The notes below the pieces were generated by a model. That model was given only the letters and a program-made list of their open reading frames with translations. It did no database searches and had not been told where the DNA came from. The translations under genes were made by a program, and so were the position numbers. From JAXMAZ01 sp046350115 (GTDB taxonomy: Bacteria; Planctomycetota; Planctomycetia; Gemmatales; Gemmataceae): 64,000 nt of DNA. Below are positions 36,496 through 43,281 of this stretch, one piece after another (the stretch's first letter is position 1; every line of letters starts with the position of its first letter). The stretch is taken from the NCBI GenBank assembly GCA_046350115.1, contig JAXMAZ010000019.1:87040-151039 (forward strand), in the 5' to 3' direction.

Positions 36496-37482
36496 GTGGG
36501 ACGGCCCGACGAAATTCGCTGCCGCGGTCGGTGCTACCCGGTCATGGACGATGTCCGAGTCGGCGGCCGGGTCTATTTCGTCGTCGAAAACTTGGGCCGG
36601 GGGACGGCCCGCAAGGTGTTCGACCCACGGGCCAGCATCGGGGGCGATTTTCGCGTGCTGCACACGCTCCCGCGTTCCCCGGCCACCGCCCAACGTCTCG
36701 AAACGCTCCGCCGGGCGGCGGAGAAAAACCTCAACCTGCCGAAAATCCGCGAGAGCCATTCCGAGCGAAATCGCATTTCGGTGCTGACGGATTGGGTGTG
36801 GGGAATTCCCCTCGACCGGTACTTGGCCGACGTGCGGGCGAGAAAGCAGCCGCGGCCGAGCGGCTCGGAAACCGTCCGGCTGCTGCGGGGGTTATTTCAC
36901 GGCGTCGGTCACTTCCACCACGACGCCCACTCCGTCCACGGCGACATTAAACCGGCGAACGTCGTCCTCGAACCGCGGCCGACGAAATTCACCCTGATCG
37001 ATTTCGGCTCGGCCTGGCCGGTCGAACGGACGGCGCGGCGAGACCCCGGCGACGGCGTTTCCGCGCCATACGCCGCCCCCGAACAATTCGTGGAAAATGG
37101 CCCGGTCGATTTCCGGGCCGACTATTTTTCACTCGGCGTTCTCGGCTACGAACTGCTCGCCCTGGAAATTCCGTTCGACGGCGTCGGCGGCCGGGCCGGC
37201 TTGCCGAAATTGCGGGACGCCTTCGCCGGAAAATACCAGCCGCCCTCGACCCGGATGCCCGACCGCGACCGAATTCCCCGCGCCGCCGTCACCTCGCTCG
37301 ACCGATTTTTCGCCCGCTGTCTGGCACTCGACCCGGACGAGCGGTTCGACAACCGGGCCGCGTGCCTGGCCGCGGTGGATGGACTCGCCCGCGAGTTCCG
37401 GCCTGGGCCGCGGATCGGGTCGCTCGGACGGGTATTTTTGTCCTTGCTCGACCGCATCCGCGGCCGACGCCCGCCGGGTTAG
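36496..37482 (+). CDS. Ser/Thr protein kinase
   Basis: Hanks-type kinase of 328 residues without a membrane segment or sensory C-terminus. Visible motifs are a glycine-loop-like LGRGTARKVF, the catalytic loop VHGDIKPANVVL (about residue 148), LIDFGSAW as DFG and YAAPEQF as the APE motif, so it should be active. Start GTG 36496 is chosen because GAGGG lies about 8 bases upstream, adding PDEIRCRGR before the ATG at 36544. It is 50 bases upstream of a zinc-finger lipoprotein and heads a small signalling cluster with the Cas4-like protein and HTH pseudokinase on the opposite strand. Confidence 0.82.
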   Translation: MGRPDEIRCRGRCYPVMDDVRVGGRVYFVVENLGRGTARKVFDPRASIGGDFRVLHTLPRSPATAQRLETLRRAAEKNLNLPKIRESHSERNRISVLTDWVWGIPLDRYLADVRARKQPRPSGSETVRLLRGLFHGVGHFHHDAHSVHGDIKPANVVLEPRPTKFTLIDFGSAWPVERTARRDPGDGVSAPYAAPEQFVENGPVDFRADYFSLGVLGYELLALEIPFDGVGGRAGLPKLRDAFAGKYQPPSTRMPDRDRIPRAAVTSLDRFFARCLALDPDERFDNRAACLAAVDGLAREFRPGPRIGSLGRVFLSLLDRIRGRRPPG

Positions 37483-37532
37483 CGGTTGACACCGGCGACC
37501 CGGGTGCGGGGGCGACTCGTTGGAGAAGTGAA

Positions 37533-38030
37533 ATGTTCCGTCGTGACTTCTTGGCCGGCATGCTCGCCGGGCTGTTTCCCGTCGTCGCAGGCTGCGCCAA
37601 GACCACCCCGCCGCCGGCCACTGACGCCGATGCGCCTTCGACGGGCGAGAAGCCTAAGCCGAAGAACCCGTTCCGGAACGACGGTGCGGCCGGCGCCTCG
37701 ACCACGGCCGAGGCGGACACCGTCGAGCAGAAATGCACGGCCTGCGGCGGCGGGGGGAAGGTGACAGGCCGTTGCGACGCATGTAATGGCACGGGGCTGT
37801 GCCAAAAGTGCTCCGGGTCCGGCGGACAGAGATGCACGGCGTGCGACGGCAAGGGCCAGATCCCCGGCCGAATTCGGAACCCGGACTGTTCCTACTGCAA
37901 CGGCCGGGGCGAGGTGGCCTGCACGAAGTGTGACGGGAAGCGGGTATGCGGCCGGTGCGAGGGGAAGGACGTGCAGGTGCGGTGCGACGTGTGCCGGGGG
38001 AGTGGCACCGTTCGCGTGCCAAAGCGGTAG
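37533..38030 (+). CDS. Lipoprotein with DnaJ-type zinc-finger repeats
   Basis: A 165-residue exported protein. The N-terminus MFRRDFLAGMLAGLFPVVAGC has an RR-x-F pair reminiscent of Tat signals and ends in a lipobox Cys. After a Pro-rich linker come repeated CxxCxGxG-type units (CTACGGGG, CDACNGTG, CQKCSGSG, CTACDGKG, CSYCNGRG, CTKCDGK, CGRCEGK, CDVCRGSG), as in the DnaJ zinc-binding domain. It would bind zinc or unfolded proteins in the envelope. Forms a likely operon with the kinase 50 bases upstream. Confidence 0.8.
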   Translation: MFRRDFLAGMLAGLFPVVAGCAKTTPPPATDADAPSTGEKPKPKNPFRNDGAAGASTTAEADTVEQKCTACGGGGKVTGRCDACNGTGLCQKCSGSGGQRCTACDGKGQIPGRIRNPDCSYCNGRGEVACTKCDGKRVCGRCEGKDVQVRCDVCRGSGTVRVPKR

Positions 38031-38034
38031 CCGC

Positions 38035-39042
38035 TCACCCCAGCCGGACGAGGCGCCGCCGGACCGCGTCGTCGTGCGGCGGCGTCCAGGCGAACCGATC
38101 CCCGCACTCGCAGTGGTATGTCCGACCGTCCGGCCCGGTGACGGGGTGCAGTTTTCGCCCGAGTGCTGCCTCGTTCCGGTCCGCCGCGGTCATCACGCGC
38201 GGCCGTCCGAGCGGACAGCCGGCGCATACCTTCGGGTTGGTCGGGGACGGTGCCGGGAGACCCAGCTTTTCCAAGTCGAGACCGCGTCGGAGTTCGTCCA
38301 GTTTCGCGATCACCGCCGCCGCCGGAAGGACGGGCACCGCGACCCCGCAATAGCTCCCGCCAAACAGCACGACGGCGTACGGCGTCTGGCCGCCTTCGCA
38401 AGCGGCCAAGAGCAAGGTGTAGGCCGCGAGCCGGACCCGATGCTGCTCGTACACCCAGTACCGCCCCGCGTGGTAGTTGTCGGCCGGCAACCGGATGACC
38501 GGAATCCGCAGCGACCCCTTCTTCAACACCCGCCACGGCTTGCCGGCGAGGGCCAACTCCTCGTCGTAGAGCGGTTCGAGATACGGGACCGACTCGAAGC
38601 CGGCCTTGAGCAGTTCCCACCAGCGAACCGGCGTGTCGTCCGTCAGGTCCGCCGGCGGCTCGGTCGGCGTCGCCGCCAGCGCCTCCCGCCGCCGGTCGCC
38701 GAGTGTCATCACCGCCGAGAGCGCTTGCAACGACTTCCAGAGGCAGAGAACCGCAGGCACGGCAATGGCGAGGGGCACCACCGGCGGCAGTTCGTTCCAC
38801 ACGGCCACGACGACCAGGAACAACCCGCCCGCCGCCCACGCGGCCCAGCGGGCGAGCCGCCGCAACTGGACGGCGAGTTGCTCCTCGATCAGGGCCAGGC
38901 TGTATTCGGGGAGGAAATTCAAGTTCATCCGCTCGTCGGTCGGTTCGTCGTCTTCGTCCGCGGAGGCGTGCGACAGCAGTCCCGCCCGTGGACAGAAGAC
39001 GAACTCGCCGAGCGTCCGCACCCGCACCCTCGACAACCCCAC
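38035..39042 (-). CDS. Cas4/PD-(D/E)xK-like protein with membrane helices, catalytic residues lost
   Basis: A 335-residue protein with the outline of a Cas4-like nuclease: TLGEFVFCPRAGLL at the N-terminus, a core GKPWRVLKKGSLRIPVIRLP, a helix QHRVRLAAYTLLL equivalent to the QhxxY helix, and Cys residues VCAGCPLGRPR near the C-terminus. The expected catalytic GKPD and PVExK are replaced by GKPW and PVIRL, so it is probably inactive. Two hydrophobic helices (AAWAAGGLFLVVVAVW, VPLAIAVPAVLCLW) are inserted after the first motif. GTG 39042 is chosen because TTGGAGGGG precedes it; the frame is open to 39078. It begins close after the pseudokinase stop. Confidence 0.6.
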   Translation of the reverse strand: MGLSRVRVRTLGEFVFCPRAGLLSHASADEDDEPTDERMNLNFLPEYSLALIEEQLAVQLRRLARWAAWAAGGLFLVVVAVWNELPPVVPLAIAVPAVLCLWKSLQALSAVMTLGDRRREALAATPTEPPADLTDDTPVRWWELLKAGFESVPYLEPLYDEELALAGKPWRVLKKGSLRIPVIRLPADNYHAGRYWVYEQHRVRLAAYTLLLAACEGGQTPYAVVLFGGSYCGVAVPVLPAAAVIAKLDELRRGLDLEKLGLPAPSPTNPKVCAGCPLGRPRVMTAADRNEAALGRKLHPVTGPDGRTYHCECGDRFAWTPPHDDAVRRRLVRLG

Positions 39043-39071
39043 GGCAGCCCCTCCAAGGACCGGGGAACCCG

Positions 39072-40130
39072 TCACCACTTCTTGAGCACCTTGAGGACCA
39101 CCGCGACCGACTCCGGGCGGTCACTCTTCGGCAAAGCCAGACACGAGGTCAGCACCGTCCGAACGCCGGCCGGTAATGCCGAGTTCCGAACCGCATCCGC
39201 GTCGGCACCCGGTTCCGGCAGGTGTCCCAGCAGGCAGTGGGCGAATACCCGGCCCCAACTGTAAAGGTCGGCCCGCCCGTCCACCGTCCCCCGGCTGACG
39301 ACCTCTTCGGCCAGGTACGGGTCGTCCGGCCAACCGCCCGTCGGCGACACCGTCGGAACGCCGTCGAGCAACTTCGCCAACTCGAAATCGGTCAGCACCG
39401 GCGTCCGGTCTTTCGTCCGCAGCAGCACGAACCGCGGGGACAGTTCCCGACGGACCACCTGCGCTCGGTGCAGTGCGTCGAGACCAGCCGCGATGCCGGT
39501 CATCACCGTCTTGAGCGAAGTTCCTTCGAGCGGGCCTTCGGCCAGTCGTTCCGCGAGCGTTGTCCCGTCCTCGAACCGATCCAGCACCCACCACAGGCCG
39601 CCCTTCTCGACGAACGTGGCGGTGACGTTCTCCGCGACGTTCGGGTGCCGGCCGACCCGCTCGCACACCTCCGCGTGCCGCCGCAACTGCCCGTCGAGCC
39701 GCTGCCGTTCGGCCACGGCCAGGTGCCGCAGTTCGTAACACTTGCCCCGCGCGAACCGGGACGGCAGGAAGCGGTGCCGTAGCCGGGCGACATGATACTG
39801 GAGGCCGTTCGCCGTCTTCTCCCACGCCGTCAGGCGGGCCTCGACCTGCCACTCCTGGACCGTCTCGCCCGAGACCGTCACCGCCGGATCGACGCCCAGC
39901 GCGACCAGTTCGTCCGGGTGCAGCAGTTCCAGGTGGTCGGTGATGCCGAACACCTTCGCCGCGATCGCCAGCGTGGTGAGCGTGACCGGCGTCCCCTTGA
40001 ACAGCTTCCGGGCCGTCGCCTTGTCGAGACCCGACTTGCCGCAGAACTGCTCCACGGTGAGCGCGAACTGGGCGCGGAGCCGCTTCAACTTCAGTTCGTC
40101 CGCCCGGTACTCCCGCTTCTCGCGCTCCAC
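39072..40130 (-). CDS. HTH-containing pseudokinase
   Basis: A 352-residue protein with an N-terminal XRE-like helix-turn-helix (LRAQFALTVEQFCGKSGLDK, LTTLAIAAKVFGI) followed by a protein-kinase fold. The kinase catalytic loop reads VVRRELSPRFVLL where active kinases have HRDLKPEN, and the DFG segment reads LTDFELAKL. The catalytic Asp is Glu and the Gly of DFG is Glu, so it is likely inactive or scaffold-like. Start GTG 40130 is the best guess (GAGGTGG just upstream); the frame is open to 40205. It partly overlaps the Cas4-like frame. Confidence 0.7.
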   Translation of the reverse strand: MEREKREYRADELKLKRLRAQFALTVEQFCGKSGLDKATARKLFKGTPVTLTTLAIAAKVFGITDHLELLHPDELVALGVDPAVTVSGETVQEWQVEARLTAWEKTANGLQYHVARLRHRFLPSRFARGKCYELRHLAVAERQRLDGQLRRHAEVCERVGRHPNVAENVTATFVEKGGLWWVLDRFEDGTTLAERLAEGPLEGTSLKTVMTGIAAGLDALHRAQVVRRELSPRFVLLRTKDRTPVLTDFELAKLLDGVPTVSPTGGWPDDPYLAEEVVSRGTVDGRADLYSWGRVFAHCLLGHLPEPGADADAVRNSALPAGVRTVLTSCLALPKSDRPESVAVVLKVLKKW

Positions 40131-40241
40131 CGGCCACCTCACAAACGGATTCGCCCCAGAACCGCCCCACACCCCGCTGGGGATGCGTTGGCAACACGGG
40201 TTCAATGCGTTCGTCCGAGTCGAGAGCTACCGGAGAACTGC

Positions 40242-40979
40242 ATGACCGATACTGGCCTGCCTCCGCCGTATTACGAGCGCGGCGGCGTTACTATCTACCA
40301 CGCCGACTGTCGCGTCGTGCTGCCGATCTTTGGGGACGAGTCGTTCGACTTCGTCCTCACCGACCCGCCGTACTTGGTCAACTATCAGGGGCGGTGGGAC
40401 GGGGGCTGCGAACCCATCGTCGGCGACAACACCGACGACTGGCTGCACCCGACCTACGCCGAACTCTGGCGGGTGCTCAAGCCCGACACCTTCTGCGTGT
40501 CATTCTACGGCTGGCCCCAGTGCGACCGGTTCGTCGGCGTCTGGAAGCACCTCGGCTTCCGGCTCGTCAGCCACCTGGCGTTCGTCAAGAACGTCTGGGG
40601 TCTCGGCCGGTTCACCCGCGGCAAGCACGAGACCGCGTTCTTGCTCGCCAAGGGTCGCCCGCCTCGGCCGGCAAAGGGCATCGCCGACGTGATCGAGTGG
40701 GAACGGGAGAACGACGCCTTCCACCCCAACCAGAAACCCGTCCACGCCCTCTACCCGCTGCTCGCCGCGTTCGCCCCGACGGATGGTACCGTCCTCGACC
40801 CGTTCATGGGAAGCGGCAGCACGCTCCGAGCCGCGAAGGACATGGGCCTGCGGGCCGTCGGCATCGAGGTCGAAGACCGCTACTGCCGCCGGGCCGCCGT
40901 CCGGCTCGCCCAGGACATCCTGTTCCCGCTCACCCTTGACGCACCCGCCGGAGGAGAACGCCATGACGACCACGAATGA
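40242..40979 (+). CDS. DNA methyltransferase (beta-class-like, N6A/N4C type)
   Basis: A 245-residue DNA methyltransferase. The catalytic motif IV FVLTDPPYLV is near the N-terminus (about residues 38-47) and the AdoMet motif I VLDPFMGSGSTLRAA is near the C-terminus, the order of beta-class enzymes. WHPNQKPVHALYPLL-type region (FHPNQKPVHAL) is also present. No restriction endonuclease is visible, so it may be an orphan or mobile-element methylase. ATG 40242 has CGGAGAAC upstream. The next gene overlaps it by 17 bases. Confidence 0.88.
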   Translation: MTDTGLPPPYYERGGVTIYHADCRVVLPIFGDESFDFVLTDPPYLVNYQGRWDGGCEPIVGDNTDDWLHPTYAELWRVLKPDTFCVSFYGWPQCDRFVGVWKHLGFRLVSHLAFVKNVWGLGRFTRGKHETAFLLAKGRPPRPAKGIADVIEWERENDAFHPNQKPVHALYPLLAAFAPTDGTVLDPFMGSGSTLRAAKDMGLRAVGIEVEDRYCRRAAVRLAQDILFPLTLDAPAGGERHDDHE

Positions 40980-41244
40980 CGAACTCCTCACCCGTCTGAC
41001 CAAGATCGAGACGCTGCTGACCAGCCTCGTCGAGCAACGGACCGTCAAGGAGTGGTACTCGACCGCCGAGGTGGCGACCCTGCTCGGCAAGGCCGAGTTC
41101 ACCGTCCGCGAGTGGTGCCGCCTCGGCCGCGTCCACGCCGAGAAGAAGAAGTGCGGCCGGGGGCCGGCGAGCGAGTGGATCGTCAGCCATGCGGAACTCA
41201 CCCGCGTTCGGAACGAGGGACTGCTTCCCGACCCGCGGCTGTGA
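40963..41244 (+). CDS. Small helix-turn-helix protein
   Basis: A 93-residue protein with a MerR/excisionase-like HTH: EWYSTAEVATLLGKAEFTVREWCRLGRVHAEKK, followed by a basic segment and a C-terminal helix. ATG 40963 has GGAGGAGAAC upstream and overlaps the methylase end by 17 bases. A decayed copy of its 3' half is found at 43001-43130 on the far side of the AbiE pair. Possibly an excisionase or regulator of the methylase. Confidence 0.75.
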   Translation: MTTTNDELLTRLTKIETLLTSLVEQRTVKEWYSTAEVATLLGKAEFTVREWCRLGRVHAEKKKCGRGPASEWIVSHAELTRVRNEGLLPDPRL

Positions 41245-41380
41245 CCGCGGTCCGTGCTTCCTCTTCGATTTCGTCGCGGACTCATTCTTCTGAATCGATT
41301 ACATCACGGAGAACGACTTGATGCAGGTGTTCCTCGTTCCCTTCGGGGTGCCGACCAGTTCCGGCTCTGGCCGGTCGGAG

Positions 41381-41410
41381 TTGACAAGGCACCGACGCCT
41401 GGTCCAAAAT
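41381..41410 (+). promoter_or_regulatory. Candidate promoter of the AbiE pair
   Basis: TTGACA at 41381-41386 followed after 18 bases by CAAAAT (41405-41410). A hairpin at 41351-41378 (CCGACCAG pairing with CTGG-C-CGGTCGG) just before it may terminate upstream transcription. Confidence 0.45.
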
Positions 41411-41436
41411 ACCTCCAGAATTAGATTAGTGGAGGT
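41411..41436 (+). promoter_or_regulatory. Inverted repeat that covers the AbiEi ribosome site
   Basis: ACCTCC at 41411-41416 is the reverse complement of GGAGGT at 41431-41436, with a 14-base loop. GGAGG is the ribosome-binding site for the ATG at 41446. In the mRNA the pair would hide that site; in DNA it may also form an operator. Confidence 0.5.
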
Positions 41437-41445
41437 GTTTTGAAT

Positions 41446-42072
41446 ATGACCACCGAAGCCGCAATCCCCGACACCGCGCCAGAACGGAAAGCCCGCGCCG
41501 CGTTCCGAAAGGGCGGCGGCGTGCTGCGAATGGCCGACGCCCTCCGCGCCGGCATCCACAGGCGGACGCTCTACTCCATGCGGGACGCCGGGGAGGTCGA
41601 ATCCCTCGCTCGCGGCCTCTACCGCCTCGTTGACACGGCACCGCTCGCACACCCCGACCTCGTCACCGTCGCGGCCAGGGTGCCGCACGGGGTCGTCTAC
41701 CTCGTCTCGGCACTCGCCTACCACGACCTGACCACCCAGGTGCCGCACGAGGTCTGGCTCGCCGTGCCCCGGAACAGCGAACCCCCGCGGCTCGACTACC
41801 CTCCGGTCCGAGTGGTCCGGCTCAGCCCCGCCCCGTACGCGGCCGGGATCGAGACGCACCAACTCGACGGGGTGAGCGTGAAGGTCTACAGCCGCGAAAA
41901 GACGCTCGCCGACTGCTTCAAGCACCGGAACGAAATCGGCCTCGACACCGTGCTCGAAGCGGTCCGCCGCTACAAGGGCCAAGGCCGGGTCGATGCCGAC
42001 GCGCTCCTCCGCTACGCCGCGGTCTGCCGCGTGGCCCGGGTCGCACGGCCGTACCTGGAGGCGCTGCTGTGA
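41446..42072 (+). CDS. abiEi: AbiEi-family antitoxin / regulator
   Basis: Type IV toxin-antitoxin antitoxin. The 208-residue protein has an N-terminal winged helix (KGGGVLRMADALRAGIHRRTLYSM, then AGEVESLARGLYRL) and a C-terminal AbiEi domain with VYSREKTLADCFKHRNEIGLD, a segment typical of the family. Start ATG 41446 is chosen over TTG 41440 by ribosome-site spacing. Its stop overlaps the GTG start of the toxin by 4 bases. AbiEi antitoxins commonly autoregulate through inverted repeats upstream; such a repeat is present here at 41411-41436. Confidence 0.9.
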   Translation: MTTEAAIPDTAPERKARAAFRKGGGVLRMADALRAGIHRRTLYSMRDAGEVESLARGLYRLVDTAPLAHPDLVTVAARVPHGVVYLVSALAYHDLTTQVPHEVWLAVPRNSEPPRLDYPPVRVVRLSPAPYAAGIETHQLDGVSVKVYSREKTLADCFKHRNEIGLDTVLEAVRRYKGQGRVDADALLRYAAVCRVARVARPYLEALL

Positions 42073-42980
42073 CCAAGAACCTGCCCGCGTCCGTCCGCCA
42101 GCGGCTGACCAATAAGGCGAAGGAGACCGACCGGCCGTTCCAGGAGGTGCTCCAGTACTTCGCGATGGAGCGGTTCCTCTACCGGCTCTCGCGGTCGCGG
42201 CACGCGGACCGGTTCGTTCTAAAAGGGGCGCTGATGTTTACGGCGTGGGGGGCACCGGCGTCGCGGCCGACGAAAGACATCGACCTGCTCGCCCGCATGG
42301 ACAACGCCGTCGGAGCGGTCACGGCGGTGATGGCCGAGGTCTGCGGCGAAACGGTTGACGCCGACGGGCTGGTGTTCGACGTGGGGAGCGTCGCCGGGCA
42401 GGCCATCAAGGAGGACGCCGACTACTCGGGCGTCCGGGTCACGTTCCTCGTCACCCTCCAGACCGCCCGGGTGTCAATGCAGATCGACGTCGGCTTCGGC
42501 GACGTGGTGACGCCGACCGCGACGATGACCGACTACCCGGTGCTGCTCGACTTCGCGGCCCCGCACCTCCTGGGCTACCCCCGCGAGACGGTGGTGGCCG
42601 AGAAGCTCGAGGCGATGACCAAACTCGGGCTGCTCAACAGCCGGATGAAGGACTTCTACGACCTGTGGCTCTTGTCCCGGCAGTTCGACTTCGACGGGCC
42701 GACCCTGGCGACCGCCGTCCGGCGGACGTTCGAGAACCGCAAGACCGCCGTCACGTCCCTCCCCACCGCGCTGACGCCGACGTTCGGCGGCGATACCGGG
42801 AAACAGGCGCAGTGGCAGGGGTTCGTCCGGAAGTCGAAACTGAGCGACGCACCGACCGCACTCCAAGCCGTCGTGGACGCGCTGGTGCCCTTCCTCTCCC
42901 CGGTGGCCGGGGCGGTGGAACGTGGTTCGCCGTTTGATGCGCGCTGGGTGGCACCGGGACCGTGGCAGCGTTTGGGGTAG
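42069..42980 (+). CDS. abiEii: AbiEii-family nucleotidyltransferase toxin
   Basis: Toxin of the AbiE pair, 303 residues. The nucleotidyltransferase core is FVLKGALMFTAWG followed by RPTKDIDLLAR, corresponding to the G(S)x(n)DxD motif with GA instead of GS. Later conserved segments are RETVVAEKLEAMTKLGLLNSRMKDFYDLW, including the KDFYDLW motif of the DUF1814/AbiEii family. GTG start overlaps the antitoxin stop. Expected to use a nucleotide to modify a cellular RNA, as shown for relatives. Intact. Confidence 0.9.
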   Translation: MTKNLPASVRQRLTNKAKETDRPFQEVLQYFAMERFLYRLSRSRHADRFVLKGALMFTAWGAPASRPTKDIDLLARMDNAVGAVTAVMAEVCGETVDADGLVFDVGSVAGQAIKEDADYSGVRVTFLVTLQTARVSMQIDVGFGDVVTPTATMTDYPVLLDFAAPHLLGYPRETVVAEKLEAMTKLGLLNSRMKDFYDLWLLSRQFDFDGPTLATAVRRTFENRKTAVTSLPTALTPTFGGDTGKQAQWQGFVRKSKLSDAPTALQAVVDALVPFLSPVAGAVERGSPFDARWVAPGPWQRLG

Positions 42981-43000
42981 GAGAGGAAGCCGTTTCGCCT

Positions 43001-43130
43001 TCGGTCGTGTCCACGCCGAGAAGAACTGCGGACAGGGCTGTCGAGCGAGTGGACCGTCCGCCACCACGAACTCACCCGCATCCGGAACGAGGGCTTGGTG
43101 CCCGACCAGCGGACGGTGCTTCGGGTATAA
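43001..43130 (+). pseudogene. Decayed 3' copy of the HTH gene
   Basis: This stretch encodes GRVHAEKNCGQG, then after a frame shift SSEWTVRHHELTRIRNEGLVPDQ, ending at TAA 43128-43130. It matches the C-terminal half of the HTH protein at 40963 (GRVHAEKKKCGRG...SEWIVSHAELTRVRNEGLLPD). No start or 5' half is present. It marks one flank of the AbiE cassette. Confidence 0.75.
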
Positions 43131-43281
43131 ACCGTCGTGGCTCTTATCTGGCCGCTCCGCCACTGTGTCTCGGCACGGGCCCGGATGGTAGAATTCGGTC
43201 AGCGTCCGAAGGTCTCTCGATCCGACACGTTCTTCTCGTGCCGCCCGTCAATTCGCTGGCCGGTGCCTCGAAGGGAGTTCC

